In this document: piece by piece, positions 20,590 through 31,514 of the stretch
Layout: every line of letters starts with the position of its first letter
How positions within the stretch are numbered: the first letter of the stretch is position 1
From: Micropterix aruncella
Lineage: Eukaryota; Arthropoda; Insecta; Lepidoptera; Micropterigidae
Assembly: GCA_944548615.1 (NCBI GenBank)
Contig: OX155978.1
Location: 2,410,787 to 2,474,786 of the forward strand
Direction of reading: 5' to 3'
DNA: 64,000 nt
Program-made: the position numbers and the translations under genes
The notes under the pieces: model-generated
Seen by the model: the letters and a program-made list of their open reading frames with translations, nothing else
Database searches by the model: none
Told to the model about the DNA's origin: nothing

Positions 20590-21520
20590 ATTTACCACGC
20601 TATATTCGCCACGCTGATTCCGAACCTTATATAATATTTATTCGATCTCAATAAATAAGCGAGATATAGGCGTTCAAATTTTTCATCTCAATTTCAAGAA
20701 AGTTGCGGCCATTTTGTTTGTATATACCGTGTTGGACACAGTCGAGTATATCGTAATATCGATAACAATTAGCGATATTACAGAAATCATGACAATTTGC
20801 AGAGTTTCTAGATTAATCGAAATATTTTGAAAAAAACGATTAGAAAAATACATATTTTCGTGAAACTTTAAAAAAGAGCACTATTTTCGATGTTTTTTTA
20901 ATGACTTTGCATATTGATGGCTGAAGAAATCCTGAAATGTCGTTTGTTTCAGGTTACCTTTAGTCATCAATACACCAAGTCACTTCGTAAAAACTTGATG
21001 ATCGCTAACACATGGTGTTAATTTGATGTTGAAGAAATTTAGTTTGTTTCAGGTTATCTTTTGTCATCATCACCAAAGTCATTTTGTCAAAACCTCGAAA
21101 AAAATCCGAATTACATTGTCACGTTAACACATTGTCATGTTAACATAAATAGCGCCTGCATGCAAAAAAATTTTTACTTGCGGTGATATTCAAATATTTA
21201 GGAATGTTCTATTGTTTCAGGATACCTTTTGTTATCACAACGCAGTCATTGAAAAAAACCTCGAAAATAGTCTCATTTTTTTAAATATCGCACATGTTTT
21301 TTCACGACCATGCCATCATTTTTGTAATATCGCGAATTGTTATCGATATTAGAGAACTCGCGATATATCGACTATTTTACAAAACTACTTCTGACACAAT
21401 TTGGCTGTTTTGTTGACGTTTAGTATGCAAATTTTAAATGCCTATATCTCGCTTATTTATTGAGAGCGACAAAAGATTATTGCAGATTCGGAATCTGAGT
21501 GGCAAATATAGTCCGGTGAC
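20590..21520. mobile_element. Element with long (about 190 bp) diverged terminal inverted repeats
   Basis: The left arm (about 20597-20790) and the right arm (about 21316-21510) are inverted copies: CTATATTCGCCACGCTGATT against the reverse complement of AATCTGAGTGGCAAATATAG; TAAATAAGCGAGATATAGGC is shared; ATATCGATAACAATT is shared. The centre (20930-21260) holds three diverged direct repeats built on TTGTTTCAGGTTACCTTT plus GTCATCA and CAAAGTCA. No transposase was found. It is probably a foldback-type non-autonomous DNA element. Confidence 0.7.
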
Positions 21521-21714
21521 GTTTAAAAATCAACAATGCAAGAGAGGTTCCTATACTACAGTTATACCCTATTGTACAAAACCGACAATAAATCTGTGCA
21601 ACCACTGGAACAAGGCGTTTATCTGGAATCCTGCAATCCTTCACCAGCAACTATTAGAGGTTGTCCCGATATAGATCGCACCTCAGTACAGCTCAAATGT
21701 CAATTTTTAGATAG
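21521..21714. other. Unassigned, possibly hAT interior
   Basis: Lies between the long inverted-repeat element and a hAT-like terminus. No recognisable product in any frame. Confidence 0.3.
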
Positions 21715-21772
21715 CCTGCGAACCCCGGGGGTCGCTTCACGACCTCCCAGGGGGTCGCGACCCGCAGGTTGA
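21715..21772 (-). mobile_element. hAT-like terminus
   Basis: The reverse complement starts CAGTGATTTTCAACCTGCGG followed by GTCGCGACCCCCTGG and GGTCGTGAAGCGACC. This CAGTG...CAACCTGCGGGTCGCGACC terminus is shared by a widespread hAT group. The opposite end was not found. Confidence 0.65.
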
Positions 21773-22217
21773 AAATCACTGATCTAAGCTTGCACTACAA
21801 TTAAAAACGTTTCAACGACGTCCGACGCTGTCGGTTGGTCAAGCAGAAGTTAACCTCCGCTCTCACAGCGTCCATAAATTAGTTCGGGTACTAAAAATGA
21901 TGTATCGGAGGCGCTCTGTGGTCGGGGCCTTATGTTTAATTCATACCCTACCCTCCTTACGGAGGGTAACACGCCGAGCAATTTGTGCACCAAGATATTA
22001 TTATGCCGGAGCAGAAATTAATAAGCACAACCTGGACGCAAAGATTGCAAGATTCCACCGCTTTAATTTGCACAATGATGAAAATATGCTAATCGCAGTC
22101 CGGGAGAAACACCTCGAAAAATGAGACATTACGAATCACCGGCGTGCCGTTTGGTCTCGACTGTATATTCGCAGATTTTGAGCAATTTCAAAAGTAGTTT
22201 TTTTTTCAAGCCCTCGC
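21773..22217. other. Unassigned
   Basis: Contains two small frames (for example 21897-22124 on the plus strand) without recognisable motifs. Nothing is supported. Confidence 0.35.
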
Positions 22218-22225
22218 ACCAAACA

Positions 22226-23258
22226 ACTAGAGCTGTCGACTACAACGGGCGAACCCATCACCTCAGGAAGTTTTAACAATATTGATCGGCCTGTTTTCCG
22301 TGAGGTGAGCGCAAAAGACCTAGGACAAAACAATCCATCGTCAAATTCCGCCACATGCCCGTAAGAAATCAACGCGAGATAGCCAGGTAAGTCGCACATC
22401 GGGCCGACACTCGCGCCCTTACTAACAGATTACTCCAGTCTCACGGCTGGTTACGGGTTCGAGGTCGCTTGCGCGGTCCTCTCCCTTAAGTAGCGGTAAA
22501 ACGGTGTCCACCGAATCTATCGTGGACCACGGCATCCTTTGCCCGGCTCTTCACCCGATTTGTTGTTTCAAGCACAGTCGCCGTAAGGTTAACAACTAAC
22601 CCCGCTCTATAGGATACAGTACTGTTTCTAGACAACGTATAACGACAGGTTCGGGTACATTGATATTATCGGTATCATTAGTTAAAAGTTACTTTATGGA
22701 AACCATTAAAAAATATTATCAGTCCTTTGTCCCCGTATTTCATATAATGTATTAATCGCTTGAACAGTTTACATGTATAGCTTTTTTGTTTTTTTAAATA
22801 TATTTTTGTTACAAAATAATTAATATTGTTTATAATCTCAATGTAAAGTTTCATTTTCATTTGTTTTTTGTTCTTTCTCTATTTCTATAATATTAAATCA
22901 CTGTTAAAAAATGTATATAAAATAAGGTATAATAACGGAGATATGTACTGTACACATTATAGATAGATAGTGCTAACATATAATTAGTCATAGTTTTATT
23001 GTTATATTTTGTATTTGTTATGTATAAACGCTGTTCGTTAACCAAATAAAATATAAAATAAAATAAAATAAAAATAGACTCCCCCGACTATCAGTCAGAA
23101 TGCACAGTCGATTGGCTGACGCCGCACGGTGCGCGAACCGTCCACGAGCGCCAGAAGATTGACTCCTGGGGGAAACAGGCCCGCAGGCCAGAGTCCTACC
23201 CAGGCTGGCACTACGTACGTGATGGGGTGTTGACCTGTGAGCTTGACCGACCTTTAGG
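22226..23258 (-). repeat. Family A copy 5, split by a LINE
   Basis: The left part 22226-22632 starts with the family A 3' end (AGCTGTCGACTACAACGGGC on the plus strand). The right part 23075-23258 continues with GACTCCCCCGACTATCAG and stops before the family 5' end. The insert is flanked by TAGA on both sides (22629-22632 and 23075-23078). Confidence 0.85.
22633..23074 (+). mobile_element. 5'-truncated LINE 3' UTR nested in family A
   Basis: 442 bp of non-coding LINE 3' end with tail AAATAAAATAAAATAAAA and a 4-bp TAGA duplication. The same 3' UTR (for example GTATAATAACGGAGATATGT) lies, with coding sequence, at 61438-62149 on the other strand. Confidence 0.85.
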
Positions 23259-23404
23259 GAAAGTATTGTGAACGCGCATTTTTTTTCTCGAGAGAGACAA
23301 ATGAGTGTCGTAGCTAGATTAGTTGACTGGGCTGTCATTAACTCTCTACGCTCGCTCCAGGTTGAAAGAAAGATGACGGGTATCCTCCTGAGTTAACAAC
23401 CTTT

Positions 23405-23612
23405 TGGAGCTAATAAGCCCTGGTGCAGTTAGGGTACTAAGACCCATGCGTTTAGGGTCGGTCAAACTCACGGGTCAACACCCATCCGGCGGCCTCCACG
23501 CGAGGTGCGAGTCAGGATAGGATGATAGCCTGCTGGCCAGTATTCCTTAGGAGTCAACTTTCAGGTGCTCCTGGAAGTTCTGCGCACCGTGCGGCGTCAG
23601 CCAACCGATACG
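23405..23612 (+). repeat. Family A, 5' third
   Basis: TTGGAGCTAATAAGCCCTGG through CACTCACGG-type blocks to GTGCGGCGTCAGCCAACCGA; the rest is missing. Confidence 0.8.
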
Positions 23613-24129
23613 TAAAAGCGAACTCAAGCGGGCTCATCTGTCGGGCTCAGATCAAATCAGTCCTTGGCTACTTGCCGTGATTTTTTGTGGTGATACAACC
23701 AATTTTTTTAGTAATTTATATCGTGGTCAAATATCTTAAACCTAATAATGGACCCACTTTCCATTATCTGAAAAAGAACAACAGCGAGGGAAGACACTCG
23801 TCGTATATTTAAATTCGGCCATATATTTTAATCAAATAATAACGACGTCTGTTGCCGCTTAGCCAAGAAACGAACCGCACCGCAAAATGAAATTGCCACG
23901 GGACCCGTGGGAATTAGTAGGTATATCTCATATAAAAGCTGCACTAATAATAAGTATATTCCGCAATACATATTGATCAAATATTACCGGCAAGCCGCCC
24001 GAGGCTAGCCGAGAAACGAACCGCGTCTCTTTAGGCGGTTGTAAAACAGAACCTAAGCGGGTTCATCCGCCGACAAAGAGAGAGCGCTCGTCGATTCTAT
24101 TTATGAAATTATCTCCCCGGTGAAATCAG
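23613..24129. other. Unassigned sequence with internal direct repeats
   Basis: AGCCAAGAAACGAACCGC (23860s) and AGCCGAGAAACGAACCGC (24010s) are direct repeats. AACTCAAGCGGGCTCATCTG resembles AACCTAAGCGGGTTCATCCG. 23738-23790 (AATGGACCCACTTTCCATTA) recurs at 26055-26105. It may be one tandemly rearranged repeat family. Confidence 0.4.
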
Positions 24130-24835
24130 TATTCAGTATTCAATTTATTTATTCAGAATATACAATAAAAGCATGAATTATTAATTAAAGCTAATTATCG
24201 CATATTAGAATTCGTCAGTTGCTAGTAATATATTAATATATGTAGATATAAAACTATTAAAGCAGAAATATTAATTTGACAATAGCTTTGACTAAAGTCG
24301 GCTTTACACGGCAGACAAATAAAATTTAAAAAATAGAGCTGAATCCATGTACATGGGTATACATATAAAATAAATAATTATTATAAGAATACTAATAGTC
24401 ATCTTAGGCACTCTATACAAAAATTAATCACACAATAGAAAGTATCAAAACAAAATTGGAAAAAAACAAGGTATGTATATGGTCAGGTATGTTACGTTAA
24501 ACATTGTAATCTACATATTAAATATTAAAATCATAATATTATTATTAAACAATAAAAACTAAAATGAGGTACCTTAAAATTACATATTAATGTTATTCCC
24601 ATTTGAAAGAATTGACATGCTCAAAAAAATGACCCAGCTTATAGATAGCATGACATGTGTGGATTGCAGCTTTTGTTTAATAAATCTTTTAAACGCCTTT
24701 GTTTCCATCTTTCTTGTGGAGAGTGGTAGCTGGTTAAAGAGCTTAGCTCAAATATCCAAGAGACTTTTGTGTCTGGGTAAGGCGTACTTTACAGTCGTTG
24801 TCTACTTGCCGGTCTTGTGATACAACCGTTTCTTT
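24130..24835 (-). pseudogene. LINE C-terminal tail and 3' UTR
   Basis: The minus strand encodes RLTQTQKSLGYLS, an in-frame stop, then ALFNQLPLSTRKMETKAFKR and FIKQKL, the usual end of a LINE reverse transcriptase polypeptide. The 3' UTR extends left to the A-rich end at about 24141 (TTATTTATTCAGAATATAC on the plus strand). Confidence 0.75.
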
Positions 24836-24867
24836 TTTAATCAACTATATGTAATCAACTATATGTT

Positions 24868-26046
24868 ATACTCTGAAAGGTTATGTAGAGCGACTTTCTC
24901 ACTTCAACCTAATAGACTTAAAAACACGTAGGACTATAACTGATATAACGTGTCTCCATAAGCTTTTGCACAATCGACTAGACAGCCCAGCTAGTCTAGA
25001 AAAAGTTCAATTTCGTGTGCCACCGCGACTAACGAGGAGCTCTCAAACATTTTCGGTTGTCGCTTGCAATAACAACATCGGGTCGAATAGACCTCTTACC
25101 AGAATGTGTCGCGTTTTTGATAAATCGTGTAAAGGATTAGATATATTTTATGATTCCATTAATTTAATAAAAGACTCGATCATACCTAGCCTATCTCCTA
25201 CTTCTTAAGATTTCACTAACTGCCATCCTAATGTACTGTATTATATGATTACTATATTATAACAGACTATTGTATTATATCATATTATGTATAATAAATA
25301 TTATTATCCAATTACTCATACTTCTTTTATTTATTATTAAATTTATTCAGAGAAAAAGGCGTTATCGCCATTTGGCGCCAAAAGTTTGTTGGCGAGACAA
25401 ACTCTTATTTTTCTAGTGTTACACTTCTAATTTTATGATACAAAAAGACATTAATAATATTAAAAAAACAATGCACAGCAGTATTACTACTGGTCTTACT
25501 ACAGGCATAAATTAGGCCAGTATTACTACAAGCTTAAATTATAGAAACGTAAAACAAATTTACTTATGACCACTAATGTCACTATAAACGTCCAACAGGT
25601 AGCTTTTTAATCTCCTTTTAAACATCTGTTTGCTCACGCTTACAGTCTTCCTCAGATACAATAGTATTAAAGATTCTTGGAATGAGGTACTTTAACGTCC
25701 TTTCACCATAGTAGTTGTTCGCTCTTGGTTCTTCAAATCTTTTACGGACTTTTTCTCTAACTTTCCTCTTGTACTGTATTGGTATTTTAAATTCTATTTT
25801 GCTCTATCCAAATAACCTTATTAACAACTTATTTAATTATTACTTTTCTTACCCTTATATTATTATTAGCTTTATTATAATCTTTTCTACTATCAACGTG
25901 TTCATGATAATTTCTGTTAATTTGTAATGCAAGCATTGCAAACTGTTCATAGGATACTAAATTTGATTGGATTGTATATGTATTTAAAATACTAGTATTA
26001 TATATTTACTATCTGTAAGTTTACTATAACATAAAATAAAAATAAT
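24868..26046 (+). pseudogene. LINE family L2k, copy 2, split by another LINE
   Basis: The coding part (24870-25208) reads YVERLSHFNLIDLKTRRTIT, DITCLHKLLHNRLDSPASLE and RVPPRLTRSSQTFSV in one frame, better preserved than copy 1, and stops at 25206. The 3' UTR runs to 25324, is interrupted by 468 bp, resumes at 25793 (ATTTTGCTCTATCCAAATAA) and ends near 26046. Catalytic domains are absent. Confidence 0.87.
25325..25792 (-). pseudogene. LINE 3' end nested in LINE L2k copy 2
   Basis: The tail is at the left (TTTATTTATTATTAAATTTATT). The minus strand encodes REKVRKRFEEPRANNYYGER followed by TLKYLIPRIFNTI, the last part of a LINE reverse transcriptase polypeptide. Its removal restores the 3' UTR of the host LINE as seen at 2810-2840. 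A short ATTCT/ACTTCT-like duplication flanks it. Confidence 0.8.
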
Positions 26047-26603
26047 TTTAAACCCAATAATGAACCCACTTTCCATAATTTGAAAAAGAAACAACAACGA
26101 GGAAAACATCCATCGTTCCCATTGTCTCCTGTAAACAATAGCATGCTTATTGACTGGCAAGTTTTGCTTGACAATAGATTCCCCGAGTCCCGGTAGATCT
26201 CCGCGCTGAAGCCGTCGTAACTACGAAGTCATTTGCATTATTGAACTCTTCACAATGGACCCTTTTCCCTTTTGCGAGAGAGCAGAATTGGAGAAAACAT
26301 TTTCCATTCCGTGAATCGTTCCACGGCGAGGGAAATGTAAAAATTTTGAGCGGGATCGGTAGATATTTCAATCTTCGTTTAGAAAAGATTTTATGGAGTT
26401 CCTTGTGTAGAATTTAGGAAAATCTGTTTTGCATGAACCCTAGTATAATAAAAATAATAATAAGAATGTTTTATTAGGATTTATACGTCATCTAAATTTC
26501 CGCTTATTTTCCAACGGTTTGTCGTACGCTGAAGGTCTGCAACGCTATGGTTTAGAGACATTAGAGGACCGGCGAGTAGTATCAGATATATGTATATATA
26601 TTG
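26047..26603. other. Unassigned
   Basis: The start repeats 23738-23800. No coding motif in the rest, although a 74-codon frame (26147-26371, minus) is open. Confidence 0.4.
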
Positions 26604-27820
26604 AGTTGTCAACTACAACGGGTGAACCCGTCACCTCAGGAAGTTTTAACGATTATTTATTTATTTATTTATTTTTAGGAAAACCAACAGCTTATTATAA
26701 TTTATCAAAAAAGGAGTAGGATAACAGAGAGCCAATTAAAGGTTTTCACGTTTAAGTAACGTTGTATAAACATATGTGACCTTTCAATTAAAGGTATCGA
26801 TTAAAAATACATCAAAAATTATTCAACAATTAATGCTAAAGAATTCACTGTTTAGCTGCTGCCTAGCTGAGTTAATACTCGTACAGAATAGATCAAAGTC
26901 AAAGCGTTTAATCAAGTCATTGAAATTGTCACTTGTTCGCCACAGAAATGCATTTTGCCTATAGTTGGTACCAGCATGAGGAACATGAAGAGCAGGGTTA
27001 AATCTATTGAGTTTGGAAGGAACACGTAGATTAATTTTATATAGTAAGTAGCATTGTGAGTGATAAATGAATTATTAAATATAAAACAATAGAACGTACG
27101 ATCTACGAGATTAGTACGATAAGGGTAGGCAGACGATATAGGCGAGCATAGCTGACTAGTGAAAATGCAGTATGGAAACCGGTATCTGACGTGATCATCA
27201 TGCGCGTGTGAACGGCGAGTGAGCGGGGCAGCGGCGAAAGCATTAGTCGTTCTCTCTCCCGTGAAGCGAACGCAGAAGACTTGGAAAAAACAATCCACCG
27301 CCAAGCTCCGCCACATGCCTGCATGAGGCCAACGCCTTAACCGCGAGATAGCCAGGAGTGTTACCCAGCGGGCTTACACTCAAGCCCCTGCTTTTAATTG
27401 CGACCAGATTACTCCGGTCTCTCGAGTGTTTACGAGTTCAAGGTCGCTTGCGCGATCCTCTCCCTTATGAAGCGGTGAAACGGTGTATACCGAATCTATC
27501 GCGGACCACGGCATCCTTTGCCCGGCTGTTCACCCAGGATCGGGTAGCCGATGGTCGTTTCAAGAGCAGTCGCCGTAAGGTCCGCCACTACCGCCGCTCT
27601 ATAGGAAACAGTACTGCTTCCGACTCCCCCGGCTTACGTCGCACGGTGCGCAGACCATCCAGGAAACTAGCCCTAAGGCCAGAGTGAGTAATGAGTAATT
27701 TCTTACCAAGGCTCGCACTTCATGCGTGGAGGCCGCCGGATGGGTGTTGACCCGTGAGTGTGACCAACCCTGAGCAGAATGGGTCTTCGTGGCCAACTCA
27801 GCAAGGGCCCATTAGCTCCC
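26604..27820 (-). repeat. Family A copy 7, split by a LINE
   Basis: Left piece 26604-26655 (3' end: TTGTCAACTACAACGGGTGA on the plus strand). Right piece 27242-27820 reaches the full 5' end (CAGCAAGGGCCCATTAGCTC). The two abut when the LINE and one ATTA are removed, giving AACGATTAGTCGTTCT as in copies 1 and 8. Confidence 0.87.
26656..27241 (-). pseudogene. LINE 3' end nested in family A
   Basis: The tail at the left is (TTTA)n. The minus strand encodes INLRVPSKLNRFNPALHVPH followed by AGTNYRQNAFLWRTSDNFND and DFDLFCTS, a LINE C-terminus. A 4-bp ATTA duplication flanks it (26652-26655 and 27242-27245). Frames are broken. Confidence 0.8.
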
Positions 27821-27859
27821 TAAATATATGTCGATAAAGATATGTCGTTTCTACATAAA

Positions 27860-28065
27860 ATTGTCATTCTGGGTTGGACAGTCCATACCTCCTGAGTAGG
27901 GTGAGCATACGAGCGCCTTCCCGACTCGCGCGCGCTCACTTAACTTTTTACGTACCAATGTTCAACACTAACTATGGTTCCAATTCGTTATTGCCGCGCG
28001 TTATGCAAGCATACAATGTAGTCTTTAACGATATTGACATATTTAACCGCCAAAATAGTCTAAGG
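27860..28065 (+). pseudogene. LINE C-terminal fragment
   Basis: Encodes LSRVSIRAPSRLARAHLTFY and NYGSNSLLPRVMQAYNVV, homologous in pattern to 61822-62052 (minus) and 2500-2650. It is joined head-on to a minus-strand LINE piece at about 28066. Confidence 0.7.
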
Positions 28066-28400
28066 AGAGGTTTCTGCGATTTAACAAGTAGGTCTAGCGC
28101 CAAGTGTGTAAAATCTTCCCCTCATAATACACCGTATGCAATCGTACTGTAGGCTAGGGCGTAGTAGACAATAATTAGATTTAATAATTGTTGTACATTT
28201 CTAAGGGTCTCAGAAGCAAAAAAGTAAAGCGTTCTAAACAGCTTAATATGAGGCTCGTAACATATGATCCAGGCGGAGTTCATCAAGTATAGTAACTCCC
28301 TACAAAATTTAAACAGCTGGAGGACATAAAATTCATAAAAAACATCAAGGAGATGCTGATACGCCACCCTTTCTATAATCTGGCCGAATTTGAGGGACAT
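28066..28400 (-). pseudogene. LINE reverse transcriptase fragment (post-catalytic)
   Basis: The minus strand encodes SLKFGQIIERVAYQ and ASETLRNVQQLLNLIIVYYA followed by LAYSTIAYGVL and EDFTHLALDLLVKSQKPLLR, which fits the YALxxSxLxYGxxxW region after the FADD motif. A related fragment is at 29945-30125 (+). Confidence 0.75.
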
Positions 28401-28559
28401 GTTTTTTCAAATACCTATTATGTATATTTCAAATGTTTTTTAAAAAATTAGAGTCTGATTATTTTATACGGTCTTATAACTGTACTTTTAGTTTAAAATG
28501 CACAACTTAACTTAAATTTGATTATTTAACATTTTTCTGACAATTTCAATATTAGGTAC

Positions 28560-28795
28560 GATTAATAATTTTACTATTTATCTTTTCGGATTACTAACTA
28601 CTTCAAATATTAGACTTCTATTTTGATTATTTATATTTATAGTTTGACAATCTAGCAGTTAATTCTTGACTACCTATGTATGTTCAGTAAAGAGTAGTAA
28701 CGAGACTTACTACCTAACCCAATTATTTTGACACATCCAAGAGCGGTTTTTAGCCGTCAATTGGACACGACGAAAATGTAAATGTAATGTAACCT
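28560..28795 (+). repeat. Repeat family F, copy 3
   Basis: ACTTCTATTTTGATTATTTA, TTCTTGACTACCTATG, GAGTAGTAACGAGACTTACT and AATTGGACACGACGAAAATG match copies 1 and 2. This copy is uninterrupted and gives the pre-insertion order for the MITE at 6951. Confidence 0.65.
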
Positions 28796-29105
28796 AAGAT
28801 TATGGCAACAGAAACGTTGTATGTCTATGTATAATATTTACGTAGATTATGCATCTGACTGCTGCTGTGTCATGGATAACTTCGTAATGTATGTTTGTTA
28901 TTAAGCGCCTGCTGTTAACATAGTTTGCTTAAGATAACTTGGAGCATTATACCCAATATATGAGCATTATTACAAACTTACCGGTATGATGCAGCGTTCC
29001 GCGCTGAAAGCAGATATGTATGGGAGATTTCTCGGCAACTAGGTCTCGACTTCTACGTTATCACAATACTCAGTTTGATGCTCAACATTGAGGGTTATCC
29101 TGTAA
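28796..29105. other. Unassigned
   Basis: Ordinary AT-rich sequence; nothing recognised. Confidence 0.35.
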
Positions 29106-29846
29106 TCTATACTAATATTATAAAGAGGTAAAGTTTGTGAGGTGGTAGAAAGTAATCTCTGGATGTACTGAACCGATTTTGAAAATTTCTTTTACCAATA
29201 GAAAGCCACGTTATGTGTGAGTGTCATAGGTTATATATTAATCCGAAAAATGAAAAGACTTTTTTGTGGTAGTCGGATTGGCAAAGTAAGTCGGAGAAAA
29301 AACGGTCGAACGAAAACGTTTCTAACTAACGCTGCCTTAACGATGAGAGATATATGATTAAGTTCTAGAGAAAAGTTGTAGAGCTTGGTAATGCCTACAA
29401 AAAAGTCAGCGACAGCATATGTCTAACATTTATATTTAAGTCACAAATAGTAGTATTTTATATTTAAAAAAATATTTAAATCATTAGGTTATGTTTATTG
29501 GTCATATTATCAACAATTATGAATTCATATCAAAATAAGTAAATTTATCGTCTCAAGTGTTTAAAAAAAAGGCTTTTCCCTTTTACAGCATATAATTTCC
29601 CTTTTACTGCATAAATGGTTAAAGAGATAAGACACAAATAAGACACTCACAAGAAGACACTCACAAATAACGGTAATATAGTCAAATTGGCATGCCATTA
29701 CATACATGCATATGCAGTAAAAATATAACCCTCCTTTTGGCAGTCAGGAAATAAATCATAGCACTCAGTACTAACCGAACCACACTCATAATTTTATCAC
29801 AAATAAAAAGTTTTACCGCCCAACGAAGTGGGCACGGGTCAGCTAG
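29106..29846 (+). mobile_element. Non-autonomous Helitron (family C), full-length copy
   Basis: 5' TCTATACTAATATTATAAAG at 29106, flanking A at 29105. 3' hairpin GCCCA-ACGAAG-TGGGC, then ACGGGTCAGCTAG ending at 29846, flanking T at 29847. About 741 bp, no Rep/helicase coding. It closely resembles 7705-8459 in the opposite orientation. Confidence 0.85.
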
Positions 29847-29939
29847 TGATATATATATGCGCAAGGGAAGTGATTTGTGATATTTTCTATTAGTAATTAC
29901 GCATAAACAACGGTACAACTGTTGGATCCTCACATTCTT

Positions 29940-30128
29940 ATTGTTGCGGGTAAAATCAGGACATTAATTTTTGCTTTTAGGAGTCTTGGAAATGTTCTGC
30001 CATTAAGAAACCTTATTAATGTCTACTAAACGCTAACCTATAGTACGATTGCATATGGTATATTAGAATGGGGAGGTTCTATACACTCGGTGCTAGATCG
30101 GCTTGTTAAAGCGCTGGAAGCTCCGGCA
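29940..30128 (+). pseudogene. LINE reverse transcriptase fragment
   Basis: Encodes FAFRSLGNVLPLRNLINVY, a stop, then TYSTIAYGILEWGGSIHSVL and DRLVKALEAP, the same region as 28066-28400 but in the other orientation. It ends abruptly at about 30128 against unrelated GC-rich sequence. Confidence 0.75.
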
Positions 30129-30830
30129 GCGTCTTCGAAGAGGGACTTAGCCTGGAAGGGCCGCTGTGAATGCTTGCGGCTGTAATCTGCATTCGGGGGT
30201 GGAACATCTCGGGCGGAACAGGGCGGTTTGGTTACCAGGCTCTGCCAGCCACGCGTACACAATCTAGAGACGTACGTAGCTATTGACCTGAGAGGGACCA
30301 CCCCTCACTAGACTCCAAGATTGTTCGGTGTGAGGTGGTATTATAAACTTACGAGTTATCTCCGTATTGAAAAGCGGTTTTGAATGAAGTAGAAGGTATT
30401 ATTCATTGAAAGTTTGATATTGCCAGTTATAACGCTTCCCGAACAAGTTATGAGATGCGCGACTGCGGTTACGACGATATACGGATGAAGATTGTATGTG
30501 TGCTCCTAGTATCTTGTACTGGGCACGGCTCGAGTCTGTGGGATTACAGACTGATGCTTCGAGACTAGGGAGGATAAGGAAAGGAAACCAAGGAGCCGGA
30601 TTCGTTGACACACCTCGTGAGAAGGGTACCGAATATGCCGTTGCAACCTCGGGGGAAGGTGATCACTCGGGGAATGATAATTTGATTGCTTTTTCGCCGG
30701 TTTATATAGGCCGATAAATGATGCAATCCAAAATATTCCGAGTAAAAGTATCGTTTCATCGTACTGATTCATGGCTGCGCGGGTTAAAATAATAGCTGAC
30801 ATGTGTCAGTGTATATCACTGGAAATCGAT
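30129..30830 (+). repeat. Repeat family H, copy 1, and unassigned sequence
   Basis: 30290-30640 (GAACAAGTTATGAGATGCGC, CGGATGAAGATTGTATGTGT, GGGATTACAGACTGATG) is repeated in reverse orientation at 41685-42030. No protein recognised. 30129-30290 is a GC-rich unassigned piece and 30641-30830 is unassigned. Confidence 0.6.
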
Positions 30831-31247
30831 GCATTTGTTGATCGCTTGTAATGGACTTAAGGTCCGTTACAGACCTATCCTTTGAAACGATCCGACGATC
30901 ACTCGATCCCGAGTGACTTTGAGGGATAAAGGGCGCAACGAAACTGCGATAAATTGAATATTGATTACTGCTAATTTCAGGAAGAGGCCATATAAGCGGC
31001 TTCGAATCCATGACCAGACTTGAGGATGGAGAAATCAGTCCAAGTCTGGTAGTAAGAACGTGAAGTCGCACCGCTGGGTTTACTATCCAGTGCCTCGCGG
31101 TAAAGGGTTAGAATTTTACGGGCAGTGTGGCTAGACTGTGGACTGTGTTTGTCCCTAAGTCTCAGTGTTCACTCCATTGGAGAGAAAATAGTATGATATC
31201 TTTGTTACCTTCTGGGGTTGCGGGTTTTCCCGTAGAAATTTACAACT
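30831..31247 (+). repeat. Divergent subfamily B of the GC-rich repeat, copy 1
   Basis: Shares block order with family A (AACGATCCGACGATCACTCG ATCCC, then TCTGGTAGTAAGAACGTG, CACCGCTGGGTTTACTATCC, CTAAGTCTCAGTGTTCACTC, and end TTTACAACTGTC) but differs throughout. It matches 47162-47812 better, for example in GGATAAAGGGCGCAACG. Only the 3' two thirds are present. Confidence 0.75.
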
Positions 31248-31351
31248 GTCAATGGTGAATCTACTTCACCAGCTAGTAATATGTCACTAAGTCTTCGTAG
31301 ACTTGAGCGAGCAACGATATCCCCCGATCGTTTAAATCTGCAATAATTATA

Positions 31352-31469
31352 AATAAAATGAAAACGTTTTAACCGCGTGAAGTTTGTAATATCCGACGTT
31401 TCGGCCATGTTGCAACCGCCGTTGTCCAGGGTAGACTAGTAGTTGTTTTCATTCGTTTTTATCTTATCC
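31352..31469 (-). mobile_element. Minimal Penelope-like terminal unit with target duplication
   Basis: 118 bp flanked by GCAATAATTATA (31340-31351) and GTAATAATTATA (31470-31481). The ends are short inverted copies (ATAAAATGAAAACG and GTTTTCATTCGTTTTTATCT). The core on the minus strand reads CCGAAACGTCGG after GGACAACGGCGG, and AACTTCACGCGG, as in the larger Penelope ends. No coding: it is a solo terminal unit of a related subfamily. Confidence 0.75.
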
Positions 31470-31514
31470 GTAATAATTATAGGTAATAACTTCTTATGGG
31501 AAAGGAAGGGGCGA

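Noticed and set aside
21438..22124. Small plus-strand frames around 21.4-22.1 kb as genes
   Set aside because: They overlap a foldback arm and a hAT terminus and show no domain.
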